From assembly GCF_024347095.1 (NCBI RefSeq), contig NZ_AP024903.1:1612001-1676000 (forward strand): 64,000 bases of DNA. Reading direction: 5' to 3'. The notes under the pieces are model-generated. The model saw only the letters and a program-made list of their open reading frames with translations, had not been told where the DNA came from and did not search any database. Source of the stretch: Vibrio rhizosphaerae (lineage in GTDB: Bacteria; Pseudomonadota; Gammaproteobacteria; Enterobacterales; Vibrionaceae). Below are positions 7,670-16,318 of the stretch, one piece after another. The position numbers and the translations under genes are program-made. Position 1 is the first letter of the stretch. Each line of letters starts with the position of its first letter.

Positions 7670-9421
7670 TCATGACGCCGGTTTTTGACTCAGTTCATCG
7701 GCAAAAATCTTATCTCTGAGTTTCCAGAAGCGGCCCGATTTTCTGGCAATTACAAATTGGGGGAGTCGAAAACGGTGCTGGTGGGCGATCACGCGGCTTG
7801 GCGAAGACTCTTGAAACGGTCGGTGTTTGTCTGCCAGATGCGGCCTGACAAACCGTTGCTGAAAGAGTCGTTTTTGCTTCGGTGTCGTTAAAGGCCAAAA
7901 CTCATGTACCTGAGCCTGATTGTCCCCGTAGTAGGTGATTTTAAGCTGACTCTTGCCTTGATTATCTTTATGCAGATTCAGTTCCATATTCAGGCACTCA
8001 AAGACCAAGGCATCTTTCAGGTTGAGGGCTTCTTTGAGCTTTTTATCCGGGTCAACCAGCACGGCCTGGCATTCGTGGCAGATGCGGGCAGCGATGTCGT
8101 TATCAGCCCCGCATTCATGGCAATATTTCGCCCGGAAACGATAACCACAGTGGTGTCGTGCTTGGGTCTCTTCGTCGGTAAAATACCCCTGACAACGTCG
8201 TCCGTAATGCTCAATCAGAAATCCGGCCGGATCTAACTTGCCCCAAAAATTGTTGTTAAAGCCACATGCCGGGCAAGGAATGGTGACAATCTCACTTTGA
8301 CTGTCAGGTCTGGGGTCACCGACTTCCGGTTGTTCAAGATCGTATTGATTACCGGCATAGTCGAGAATCAGGCAATCCTGTTTGCCGGGTGCAAGCCGCA
8401 GCCCGCGACCGATGATCTGTTGATACAGACTGACCGATTCAGTCGGGCGCAGAATTGCGATGAGATCGACATGCGGCGCATCAAACCCAGTGGTTAAAAC
8501 GGAAACGTTCACCATATATTTCAACTGACGCTGTTTAAATTGCCGAATCAGTTGGTCCCGTTCCTGTGCGGGCGTTTCGCCGGTAATGATCGCGGCCTCT
8601 GATTCAGGAAGCAGGGCATAGACTTCGTGGGCATGATGAACCGTTGCAGCAAAGATCATCACACCTTGTCGGTGTTTGGCTTGTCGGATGACCTGCGCAA
8701 TAATTTGTGGGGTCGCGCGTTTAGCCTGAGAGATCACTTTATCCAGTTCTGAGGCCTTATACATCCCCGTTGACATCGGTTTGACCTGAGAAAAATCATA
8801 ACTGAGAACCGGTGCATCAATGAGCTTGGCCGGGGTTAAGAAACCTTCATCTAACAGATAATGAATCGGTAGTTCGAAAATACAATCCCGGAAGAACCGG
8901 GGATCTTCACTGCGCACCTGACCGCGGGTATGGTATTGATAGATCCAGCCCATGCCGAGTCGGTACGGGGTTGCGGTTAACCCAAGGATTTTGATGCCGG
9001 GGTTGTTGGCTTGCAGATGTGCAATCACTTTTTGGTAACTGCTGTCTTGATTATCCGGTACGCGGTGACACTCATCGATGACGAGCAGCGAAAATTGATG
9101 ACTAAATGCTGATAAGTGACGAGACACTGACTGAACCGAGGCAAACACGACCTGCTGATCGGTTTCTTTTCTCCCCAGCCCGGCAGAAAAGATAGCACCG
9201 GTCAGGCCATAGCCTTCATATTTTTCATGATTTTGTTCGACCAGTTCTTTGACGTGGGCCAGTACCAGTACACGTCCTTTTGCCAGTCGGGCCAGTTCTG
9301 CAATGACTAGGCTTTTTCCCGCCCCCGTAGGCAGAACAATGACTGCCGGGGTCTGGTGATGACGAAAATAATGGATGACCGCTTTGACGGCATCACGTTG
9401 ATAAGGACGAAGTGTATACAT
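7670..9421 (-). CDS. radD: DEAD/DEAH-box helicase-like protein RadD (YejH)
   Basis: A 583-residue superfamily 2 ATPase. Walker A LPTGAGKS lies at residues 30-37, the DEAH-type Walker B DECH at about 117-120, motif III as TATPYR, and motif VI as QIIGRGLRL. The C-terminal part carries zinc-finger cysteine pairs (CPACG and CHECGAD...CHEC). In Escherichia coli RadD takes part in DNA repair and acts on RecA-mediated recombination intermediates with SSB. ATG 9421 matches the E. coli N-terminus (TLRPYQ); a TTG four codons earlier is possible. The gene is divergent from rsuA and flanked by rplY as in enterics. Confidence 0.95.
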   Translation of the reverse strand: MYTLRPYQRDAVKAVIHYFRHHQTPAVIVLPTGAGKSLVIAELARLAKGRVLVLAHVKELVEQNHEKYEGYGLTGAIFSAGLGRKETDQQVVFASVQSVSRHLSAFSHQFSLLVIDECHRVPDNQDSSYQKVIAHLQANNPGIKILGLTATPYRLGMGWIYQYHTRGQVRSEDPRFFRDCIFELPIHYLLDEGFLTPAKLIDAPVLSYDFSQVKPMSTGMYKASELDKVISQAKRATPQIIAQVIRQAKHRQGVMIFAATVHHAHEVYALLPESEAAIITGETPAQERDQLIRQFKQRQLKYMVNVSVLTTGFDAPHVDLIAILRPTESVSLYQQIIGRGLRLAPGKQDCLILDYAGNQYDLEQPEVGDPRPDSQSEIVTIPCPACGFNNNFWGKLDPAGFLIEHYGRRCQGYFTDEETQARHHCGYRFRAKYCHECGADNDIAARICHECQAVLVDPDKKLKEALNLKDALVFECLNMELNLHKDNQGKSQLKITYYGDNQAQVHEFWPLTTPKQKRLFQQRFVRPHLADKHRPFQESSPSRVIAHQHRFRLPQFVIARKSGRFWKLRDKIFADELSQKPAS

Positions 9422-9477
9422 AGATTCAATCAATTAAGAAAAATGTGAAACTGCTCAACTAATGGCGGATAGATGGC

Positions 9478-9483
9478 TATAAT
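9478..9483 (+). promoter_or_regulatory. Consensus -10 element of rsuA
   Basis: A perfect TATAAT lies 28 bases before the rsuA start. The -35 position is poor. A TGAGG ribosome site follows downstream. Confidence 0.5.
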
Positions 9484-9510
9484 AGCGCACTTCAATATCA
9501 TGAGGTACGC

Positions 9511-10242
9511 ATGCGTCTGGATAAATTTTTATGTGATGCTTTAGGCATCACACGTAAAGAAGCGACAAAAGTTATTAAACAGGGTGAGGTTTGTGTCAAT
9601 GAGCAGATTCAAAAAAGCGGCGCGCTGAAACTGACAGCAAATGATGAGGTCACTTGGCAGGATCAACCTATACGATTGCACGGGCCTAAATATATCATGC
9701 TGTATAAGCCTGAAGGCTATGTGTGTTCTCACGAAGACGGCTTTAATGAAACGGCTTTTATGCTGCTTGATGAACCCCACCTGAAGCATTTGCATTTTGC
9801 CGGTCGGTTGGATGTTGATACGACCGGGCTGGTGTTGATTACCGATGATGGTCAGTGGTCTCATCGTGTGACTTCTCCTAAGCATCAATGTGCCAAAGTT
9901 TATCGCGTCTGGCTGGCGGATCCGATTGCGGCGGATGCCGTCGCTCAATTTGCTCAGGGTATTCAACTGCGTCAGGAACGTGATCTGACGTTGCCGGCAC
10001 AGCTTGAAATTCTGGGTGAAAAAGAAGCTCGTCTGAAAATTTATGAAGGCAAATATCATCAGGTCAAACGGATGTTTGCGGCACTGGGCAATAAAGTCAT
10101 CGGACTTCATCGCGAACAAGTGGGACAAATTCGTCTCGATGATACACTGGCACCGGGCGAGTCGCGTTATCTGACTGAGGCTGAAGTGCAGTCTGTCTGG
10201 GAAAACCCATCCGCTGACGATTCCGTCTCTCAATCAATGTGA
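9511..10242 (+). CDS. rsuA: 16S rRNA pseudouridine-516 synthase RsuA
   Basis: A 243-residue cytoplasmic enzyme that forms pseudouridine 516 in 16S rRNA. An S4 RNA-binding domain covers residues 1-58, and the catalytic motif GRLDVDTTGL puts the nucleophile at Asp101. The C-terminal motif YEGKYHQVKRMFAALGN is typical of the RsuA subfamily. The length fits RsuA (231 in E. coli) with a short acidic tail. It is followed 50 bases on by bcr, the same neighbour as in E. coli, and divergent from radD. Confidence 0.95.
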   Translation: MRLDKFLCDALGITRKEATKVIKQGEVCVNEQIQKSGALKLTANDEVTWQDQPIRLHGPKYIMLYKPEGYVCSHEDGFNETAFMLLDEPHLKHLHFAGRLDVDTTGLVLITDDGQWSHRVTSPKHQCAKVYRVWLADPIAADAVAQFAQGIQLRQERDLTLPAQLEILGEKEARLKIYEGKYHQVKRMFAALGNKVIGLHREQVGQIRLDDTLAPGESRYLTEAEVQSVWENPSADDSVSQSM

Positions 10243-10293
10243 AGCAAAACCAGCTGTTCATCTGCATGACGGCGATAACGAAATAGGAGATTT

Positions 10294-11511
10294 ATGAGTA
10301 CCGGGCACGTATTACAACAAGACAGTTCCCCTCGGATGGACCTATTACTTTTTATTGTTTTAGGAGCAATTGGTGCGATTACACCTTTAGCCATTGATAT
10401 GTATCTTCCGGCGATGCCTGTGATTGCCCATGATTTAGGGGTGAGTGCCGGGTCTGTTCAGATGACCTTAACGGCCTACACGATCGGATTTACAGTCGGA
10501 CAACTGATTCAGGGCCCGTTTTCAGACAGCTATGGCCGTCGTCCGGTCATGCTGCTGGGGATTGTGTTATTTGGTCTGTGTTCGGTTATCTGTGCCAGTG
10601 TGAATGATATTCAGGCGCTGACCTATATCCGTGCTGCTCAGGGATTTGCCGGAGCGGCGGCGGCGGTGGTGATTCAAGCCGTCGTCCGTGACATGTTCAA
10701 TCAGGAAAACTTTGCCCGGGCGATGTCCTTTATTACTTTGGTGATCACTTTAGCGCCTTTGGTTGCGCCGATGTTAGGCGGGCATCTGGCGGTCTTATTT
10801 GGCTGGCGAGCAATTTTCTGGGTACTGACCGGGTTTGCACTGGTCGTGATTGTGATGGTGTTGTGGAAGATTCCTGAAACCTTAAAAGAAGAAAATCGTC
10901 AGCCGTTAAATCTCAAACAGACATTGAAAAACTATTGGCAATTGTGCCAGTCAAGGCACTCTCTCGGTCTGATGTTGTGTGGCGGATTCTCTTTTGCTGG
11001 TATGTTTTCTTTCCTGACGGCAGGTTCATTTGTTTACATTGATATTTATGGCGTGAGCCCGGACAAATTCGGTTATCTGTTTGGCCTCAATATTCTGGGC
11101 ATCATGTTGATGACCAGTATCAATAGCCGCTTTGTCAAAAAAGTGGGCTCAATCTTCATGCTCCGGTTTGGGTTATCGATTCAGTTTTTAGCCGGTCTTG
11201 GCTTACTGAGCGGCTGGGTGTTTGATTGGGGATTATGGGGAACCGTGCCATTTGTCGTGCTCTTTATCGGGATGATCTCCACCATCGGCAGTAATGCTAT
11301 GGGACTGCTGATGAGCGGTTATCCGCATATTGCCGGGACGGTCTCTTCATTGGTCGGGACATTCCGTTTCGGTGTCGGTTCGATTGTCGGAGTGATTGTC
11401 GCAGCCATGCCCGGAGAGGCGGTCTGGCCGATGGTATGCAGTATGGCGATTTGTTCAGTCTTGTCTGGATTGAGTTATTGGATGTCTGCAAGAGAGGGAA
11501 GAGGGGCATGA
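10294..11511 (+). CDS. bcr: Bcr/CflA-family multidrug efflux transporter
   Basis: A 405-residue major-facilitator proton antiporter with twelve predicted helices. The N-terminal part holds LGAIGAITPLAIDMYLPAMP, the hallmark of drug:H+ antiporters of the Bcr/CflA type, and the loop 2-3 motif GPFSDSYGRRPVM. Bcr exports bicyclomycin and related drugs in E. coli. AGGAG lies six bases before ATG 10294. The stop codon overlaps the start of the DUF2913 gene by four bases, which suggests translational coupling. Confidence 0.92.
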   Translation: MSTGHVLQQDSSPRMDLLLFIVLGAIGAITPLAIDMYLPAMPVIAHDLGVSAGSVQMTLTAYTIGFTVGQLIQGPFSDSYGRRPVMLLGIVLFGLCSVICASVNDIQALTYIRAAQGFAGAAAAVVIQAVVRDMFNQENFARAMSFITLVITLAPLVAPMLGGHLAVLFGWRAIFWVLTGFALVVIVMVLWKIPETLKEENRQPLNLKQTLKNYWQLCQSRHSLGLMLCGGFSFAGMFSFLTAGSFVYIDIYGVSPDKFGYLFGLNILGIMLMTSINSRFVKKVGSIFMLRFGLSIQFLAGLGLLSGWVFDWGLWGTVPFVVLFIGMISTIGSNAMGLLMSGYPHIAGTVSSLVGTFRFGVGSIVGVIVAAMPGEAVWPMVCSMAICSVLSGLSYWMSAREGRGA

Positions 11512-12173
11512 GTGCGTACCATGAGGAAATCCAGCGGCTGGTGAATACGGCGTTGACTGAATTAGCGCAAGCACATCAATGTGGTCAACTGGTTGATGCG
11601 CCGGTAGCCAACAACCATTTTCTGATTCGCTGGGTAACCAATGCTTTAAAACAGCAACGTTTCCACCGTTGTGTCGGTGATGACCTGACCCGATGGCAGA
11701 AAGCGGGGCGGTCTCAGGGAAATCATGCCGGGCTGGAACGGATATTTCAGCGGATATCTGCCTATTATCACCTTTTTTTCACGTCTGATGGGTCAACCAA
11801 GCAGTCCGTTACGGATCAACAGATTGAACTGTTTCTGGATACGATGACCGAAGCCGGGTGGGAGGTTTCCACCTCAGAGCCACTGGTCGGCTGCGGTAAA
11901 GTACAGTTATTTACCCAAAGCCCCAACTCATTAGCGCTGTGTGCGCAACAGTGCGAAGCTTGTTTTGATGGCACGCGCCTGACTCAACCGATGAGTTTCT
12001 TTGTGCGGGGCAATCATTCACAGTTTGTGGATCAAGCGTGGCAAGCCGGTCTCATGGTACATAAACGAACTGATTATAAATCGAATGTAAAATACCATGG
12101 CGAGTATTTGATCTATCCCGACAATCGCGGAGATCAACTGGCCGAAATTCCCATCGGATTTCAGGTGGATTAA
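11508..12173 (+). CDS. DUF2913 family protein
   Basis: A 221-residue soluble protein of a family seen mainly in Vibrionaceae and relatives. Visible conserved parts are VANNHFLIRWVTNAL near residue 40, VGCGKVQLFT near 130 and a CxxC motif in CEACFDG. No enzyme motif or membrane segment is apparent. ATG 11508 overlaps the bcr stop as ATGA and follows GAGGGAAGAGGGG, so the start is secure. No function is known for the family. The tight link to bcr hints at joint expression. Confidence 0.85.
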   Translation: MSAYHEEIQRLVNTALTELAQAHQCGQLVDAPVANNHFLIRWVTNALKQQRFHRCVGDDLTRWQKAGRSQGNHAGLERIFQRISAYYHLFFTSDGSTKQSVTDQQIELFLDTMTEAGWEVSTSEPLVGCGKVQLFTQSPNSLALCAQQCEACFDGTRLTQPMSFFVRGNHSQFVDQAWQAGLMVHKRTDYKSNVKYHGEYLIYPDNRGDQLAEIPIGFQVD

Positions 12174-12265
12174 GTTCGTGGGAGATTTAGTTCGTGTAAA
12201 GCGGGAAGAGGTATTTTGTATATTGATATACTTATTCAGGCATGAGGCTAATGACGGAGTCGAGA

Positions 12266-13132
12266 ATGAACAATATCAACTGGGATGACCTGAAGTATTT
12301 TCTGGCACTCTATGAAACCGGCAAAGTCAGTACTGCAGCACATCGGTTGAACGTCAACTACGCGACGGTATCAAGACGGCTCGACCGGCTGGAAGATGCG
12401 TTAAAGTTGAAACTGTTCAATCGCACCGGAGATGGATTTTTATCGACCATCGAAGGGAAGCTATTATATGAGCGTTCCGTTAATCTGAGAGATCAGATTA
12501 ACCATCTGTCAGAATCACTCTCGCCGGATACAAGATTTGACCAGAGCACCAAGATCTCAATGGTGCCATTCTTAGCTGAACACTTAGTCATCGAAAAACT
12601 GAAACCGCTGCACTCCCGTTTTCCCGAGCTCCGCTTTGAAATGGATACGTCCAGTCGCAATGTGAATATTGCCAAACAAGAAGCGGATATTGCATTAAGG
12701 ATGGAACTTCCGGAAAAAGGAGAGTCCATTTGTAAGAAACTGGGTGAAGTCGAATTTGTACTGGCCGGCACCGATGACTGGATAGCGCGACTACGCAATC
12801 ATGAGCCGGTGCATATTGTCACTTATACGGCTGAGTTGAGCCATCTGCCGGAATGTCAGTATCTGATTGAGCGATTTGGCACCAAGTCGATCAAGATCCA
12901 AACCGATACCGTTTCCGCACAGAGAAAAGCAGCGGAACAGGGGTATGGCATTGCTTTACTGCCGAAGATAGCACTGCGTTCGAGCCCGCTGTCTACACTC
13001 AAGCCCGAGACGGCGATTACACGAGAAATTTGGTTGTTAACCACTAAAAAAACCATGTCATCAACCGCGAAAAAACTCGTCATGGAAGAGTTGGTAAAAA
13101 TTTTCAATCATGAACTTCAAAGCGAGTCTTAG
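12266..13132 (+). CDS. LysR-family transcriptional regulator
   Basis: A 288-residue DNA-binding regulator. The winged helix-turn-helix occupies residues 1-60 (FLALYETGKVSTAAHRLNVNYATVSRRLDRLE), and the rest is a periplasmic-binding-like effector domain that is slightly short. ATG 12266 follows GGAG and gives the canonical N-terminus INWDDLKYF; upstream ATGs at 12242 and 12251 are less likely. The next gene, a cysteine hydrolase 255 bases downstream on the same strand, is a plausible target. The effector is unknown. Confidence 0.9.
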   Translation: MNNINWDDLKYFLALYETGKVSTAAHRLNVNYATVSRRLDRLEDALKLKLFNRTGDGFLSTIEGKLLYERSVNLRDQINHLSESLSPDTRFDQSTKISMVPFLAEHLVIEKLKPLHSRFPELRFEMDTSSRNVNIAKQEADIALRMELPEKGESICKKLGEVEFVLAGTDDWIARLRNHEPVHIVTYTAELSHLPECQYLIERFGTKSIKIQTDTVSAQRKAAEQGYGIALLPKIALRSSPLSTLKPETAITREIWLLTTKKTMSSTAKKLVMEELVKIFNHELQSES

Positions 13133-13387
13133 TCTGACGACTTTCCTTCATTAAAAGCGCAAAAGTAGGGCGGAACCCTTCATCATCGTTTTACCCGTCA
13201 TCATCTGGCAACGACATATTGTTGTTCTCTCTTCTGAGATTTTCAAAATCAAATCAGTTGATTGCTCCCGGCATGAAACGTCACTTGAGATCCACATGCA
13301 TTTTTGCACATCACATCTGCATCAATAGAAATTAACCCATAGGAGCGGGTCAGTATAATGGGCCTTGTTTCAAAAGGAGAAATAACT

Positions 13388-13987
13388 ATGACCGAACTCA
13401 ATACACTGCGTAACATTGCCGGACTCCCGGATCATCAAATTGATTGGCCCAATGCCGCTGTTCTTTTCGTTGATTATCAGAATGAGTATGTGGATGGCAT
13501 TTTATCTTTAGGTGAAGCGGGGATGACTGCATTGGGAAAAGCGGAGACATTGCTTGAGACTGCCCGGGCTCAGTCTGCACCGGTTTTCCATATCTTACAT
13601 AAAGCCAGTGCGGCTTCCCCGGTATTTAACTGTGAGTCTCGTCTGTCTGATGTGATTGATGCTGTCAAGCCAACAGACAATGAAACCGTGATCCATAAAA
13701 CTTTGCCGAATTCATTTTTTAAGACAGAACTCGAAGAATTATTGGCATTAACCGGCCGTCAACAACTGATCATTGCTGGCTTTATGAGCCATATGTGTGT
13801 CACGGCGACAACCATTAAAGCCGTAGAATTAGGTTACGATGTCATTGTGTGTGAAGACGCCTGCGCCTCACGCCCGTTACCGGATCAGCAAGGTAATCCA
13901 ATCAATGAGCATCTGGTTCATTCGGTAGCAATGGCTGCGTTGCGCGACCGTTACGCTTCAATTCAGTCTCTGGCCAATTTGATCTAA
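13388..13987 (+). CDS. Isochorismatase-family cysteine hydrolase
   Basis: A 199-residue hydrolase. The family triad is visible as Asp29 in VLFVDYQNEY, Lys104 in HKTLPNSFF and Cys137 in FMSHMCVTATTIKA, with the usual cis-peptide region before the cysteine. Members split isochorismate, nicotinamide, N-carbamoyl compounds or similar amides, and the substrate cannot be told here; there are no siderophore genes nearby to support isochorismate. AAGGAG precedes ATG 13388. It follows a LysR gene, its probable regulator. Confidence 0.9.
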   Translation: MTELNTLRNIAGLPDHQIDWPNAAVLFVDYQNEYVDGILSLGEAGMTALGKAETLLETARAQSAPVFHILHKASAASPVFNCESRLSDVIDAVKPTDNETVIHKTLPNSFFKTELEELLALTGRQQLIIAGFMSHMCVTATTIKAVELGYDVIVCEDACASRPLPDQQGNPINEHLVHSVAMAALRDRYASIQSLANLI

Positions 13988-14026
13988 ATCGGTTCAGAAT
14001 AAGTCTGAATTTAAAAGTGTTATAGC

Positions 14027-14045
14027 CCCCAATTAAAACGGACAC
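14027..14045 (+). repeat. Insertion-sequence end-like motif, copy 1
   Basis: The sequence CCCCAATTAAAACGGACAC resembles ends of IS3-family elements. A similar motif recurs in the same orientation at 14238-14256, after the transposase scrap. Confidence 0.4.
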
Positions 14046-14095
14046 TCATTCGTTAAGTGATAGGCTTAGACCTATCTTTAAGGTGTGTTTATGTT

Positions 14096-14230
14096 ATGGC
14101 GCGTATTGAAATTTTTACTGGCAAACAATGTCGCCGTCGTTATACTCCGCAAGAGAAAGCCAAGTTCGTCGCCATAACCATGTAACCGGGTTATTCGGCT
14201 TCACTGGCTGCCCGACAAAACGGCATCATC
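14096..14230 (+). pseudogene. Remnant of a small IS transposase subunit (OrfA type)
   Basis: The first 29 codons encode MARIEIFTGKQCRRRYTPQE and onward, ending in TM, then an in-frame TAA at 14183. The same frame continues with PGYSASLAARQNGI, the expected next part of a helix-turn-helix OrfA protein of IS3 or IS66 type; the TAA most simply replaced a CAA. Similarity then stops at about 14230 and the catalytic OrfB is absent. It is a dead fragment lying directly before the cupin gene. Confidence 0.65.
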
Positions 14231-14237
14231 GGGTTCT

Positions 14238-14256
14238 CTCCCAATTTAGCGGACAT
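14238..14256 (+). repeat. Insertion-sequence end-like motif, copy 2
   Basis: CTCCCAATTTAGCGGACAT shares most of its bases, in the same orientation, with the motif at 14027. True inverted ends would face each other, so this may be the end of a second, otherwise lost element. Confidence 0.35.
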
Positions 14257-14292
14257 ATCTAAAAAAGACACAGTGATGATCTAGGAGGAAAC

Positions 14293-14652
14293 TTGACAGT
14301 CGTATCTAAGGAAAATGCAGAACATTATTCGTGGGGAGAGGCTTGTGATGGTTGGCACTTGGTCAAGTCGAAGCGTCTTAGTGTCATCCAAGAGCGAGTC
14401 CCTCCGGGTTGTAGTGAGGTGCGCCATTTGCATGAGCAATCAGAACAGTTTTTCTTTGTTCTGTCTGGTTGTGCCACACTAGAAGTGAATGGTGAAATTT
14501 TTGAGTTAAAAGAGAACCAAGGACTACATGTGCCTAGTAACACACCACATCAGTTAAGGAATCGAACTCAAACAGATTTGCATTTTGTGGTGACATCGAC
14601 GCCACCAAGTCATGGTGATCGTGTTGAAGTACAAGGATCACAAGAGTCTTAA
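14293..14652 (+). CDS. Small cupin-domain protein
   Basis: A 119-residue single-domain cupin. Motif 1 is visible as RHLHEQSEQFFFVLSG, giving the two histidines and a glutamate expected to bind a metal, and motif 2 as GLHVPSNTPHQLRN with the last histidine. The start is TTG, but AGGAGG lies five bases upstream, which makes it convincing. Cupins of this size range from sugar isomerases to ligand sensors, so function is open. It follows an insertion-sequence scrap and ends at its own hairpin, which suggests it arrived by transfer. Confidence 0.82.
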   Translation: MTVVSKENAEHYSWGEACDGWHLVKSKRLSVIQERVPPGCSEVRHLHEQSEQFFFVLSGCATLEVNGEIFELKENQGLHVPSNTPHQLRNRTQTDLHFVVTSTPPSHGDRVEVQGSQES

Positions 14653-14653
14653 G

Positions 14654-14681
14654 TCGGGTGTAGCGAATTCTCAACACCCGA
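14654..14681 (+). terminator. Hairpin after the cupin gene
   Basis: A TCGGGTGT stem with a 12-base loop lies just past the cupin stop and just before the stop of the convergent SDR gene. There is no strong T run. Confidence 0.45.
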
Positions 14682-14687
14682 TATTGA

Positions 14688-16115
14688 CTACCGCTCCGCT
14701 TTCCTGCAAATACGCTTAACCATACCTTTGAAAATAAACAGGTGCGCCGGCATCATCACGAACCAATAGAGCAGGCCGTAAAATCCTTGTGGGTGCCACC
14801 ATGCCCGGATGTCTAAGGTGCGGTGGGTGCCTTCATCCGTGATTGAACACTCCAGTCGACCAAGTCCCGGGGCTTTCATGCCGAATAGCAGCGAGAGAAA
14901 CTGACCCGGCTCGCAGCGAATCACCTTCCACGAATCAATATAATCACCAACTTGCAACGGGTCGCCTTGCGGTTCTCTTCTGACTGGTTTTCCGCCGCCG
15001 AAAAAGAAGTCGAGCCATTCCCGGGTTCGCCATAAGCTGTTGGCGAAAAAATAACCTTCCGGTCGGCGGCCTATGCGCTGAATCACCGCCCAGAGTTGTT
15101 CGGCTGTTGCTGTGGTCTGGCACGTTGCACCGGCTTGCTTGGGATAATAGCCATAGCCCGGTTGCCAGCGATTGAGTGCGTGCGGGTCGAATCCCCAAAC
15201 CTGACTCCGGACAAAGCGTCCTTCCCGGGCAATGGTTTGTTGCACTGCGTCGCTGTAACTGAGTAACTTTTGGGGGTAAAGTGCGGTGATTGCGCGGTTA
15301 TCGGCGACATAGTCATGGGTCAGACCGGCCAGTAACGCTTTGCCGATACTGCTGGGCACGGAAGTAATCATGCCGAGCCAGTAGGATGCAATTTGGGGTG
15401 TCAGTAAACGAGTTGACCAGAGACGGAAAGGCTGGTCAGCTATCTGGCAAATAATTTTGAACTGCTCGCGATAACTGAGGACATCCGGGCCGCCGATTTC
15501 AAATAACTGGTGTCCGGCCGGAGACGATTCTGCAAAACGCAGTAAATAATAATTCAGGTTTTCCAGCGCGATCGGATTGGCTTTTGAATCGACCCATTTG
15601 GGGGTAATGAGGATCGGCAGGTTGTAGACAAAGTCACGCATAATTTCAAACGCCGCAGATCCCGGACCAATCACGACGCCGGCCCGCAGTTCAGTGATCG
15701 GGATTGAAAGTCGACGCAGGCACTCTCCGGTCATCTTTCTGGCTTTGAGATGTTCAGAGTGCCCCGATTCTGGCTGGATGGCACTGAGATAAATGATATG
15801 TTCAATCTGACTGTGCTCTGCTGCCTGCCTGAAGTTCTCTGCCAACTGTAATTCGTAATCGAAGAAATCACCGCCGTAAGCCATGCCGTGAACAAGGAAG
15901 TAGACCAGTTCAAAATGAGGTATCAATGTTTGTGTGGCTGTGGCATCGGCTAAATCAAGATACACGAGCTGAAGATTCGGATGAGGTTCCAGACGAGCTT
16001 TCAATGACTCAACATCACGCGTTGCGGCTGTGACGGTGTAACCTTGTGCCAGCAGATGGGGGACAAGTTGTGAACCGATGTAACCGGACGCACCGAGGAC
16101 GAGTACATTTTTCAT
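14688..16115 (-). CDS. NAD(P)-binding SDR/NmrA-like protein with DUF2867 domain
   Basis: A 475-residue two-domain protein. The N-terminal Rossmann fold begins with VLGASGYIGSQL and continues as an extended or atypical short-chain dehydrogenase with an LSAIQP strand near residue 110. Residues from about 315 form a DUF2867 module, which resembles START/SRPBCC ligand-binding folds, ending in a hydrophobic segment near 450. Relatives are annotated as YbjT-like or as nucleoside-diphosphate-sugar epimerases without proof. It stands alone, convergent with the cupin gene and divergent from the MATE gene. Its substrate is unknown. Confidence 0.87.
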   Translation of the reverse strand: MKNVLVLGASGYIGSQLVPHLLAQGYTVTAATRDVESLKARLEPHPNLQLVYLDLADATATQTLIPHFELVYFLVHGMAYGGDFFDYELQLAENFRQAAEHSQIEHIIYLSAIQPESGHSEHLKARKMTGECLRRLSIPITELRAGVVIGPGSAAFEIMRDFVYNLPILITPKWVDSKANPIALENLNYYLLRFAESSPAGHQLFEIGGPDVLSYREQFKIICQIADQPFRLWSTRLLTPQIASYWLGMITSVPSSIGKALLAGLTHDYVADNRAITALYPQKLLSYSDAVQQTIAREGRFVRSQVWGFDPHALNRWQPGYGYYPKQAGATCQTTATAEQLWAVIQRIGRRPEGYFFANSLWRTREWLDFFFGGGKPVRREPQGDPLQVGDYIDSWKVIRCEPGQFLSLLFGMKAPGLGRLECSITDEGTHRTLDIRAWWHPQGFYGLLYWFVMMPAHLFIFKGMVKRICRKAER

Positions 16116-16318
16116 AAATAATCCGTAAGTCGTGAGTGATAGGAAAGACGGTGATTCTGTCTACTGATATGAATAGCGATTAGCATACAGAATCCACTTT
16201 GGGGTGTCACTGGGCCATGTTATACTCGAGCCGTTTTTTCAATTCTTTTGAATGTATAAATTCTCCTGAGTCACCATCGGCTTAGGAATACGATCCTATC
16301 ACTGGAGTAGATACGTTT

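Noticed and set aside
9541..10233. Long minus-strand frame of 230 codons opposite rsuA
   Set aside because: It lies wholly antisense to a well-supported rsuA with clear S4 and catalytic motifs; the translated text has no family features.
14293..14681. Integron cassette with an attC site around the cupin gene
   Set aside because: The hairpin after the gene lacks the GTTRRRY core and inverse core, and no Vibrio cluster repeat was seen.
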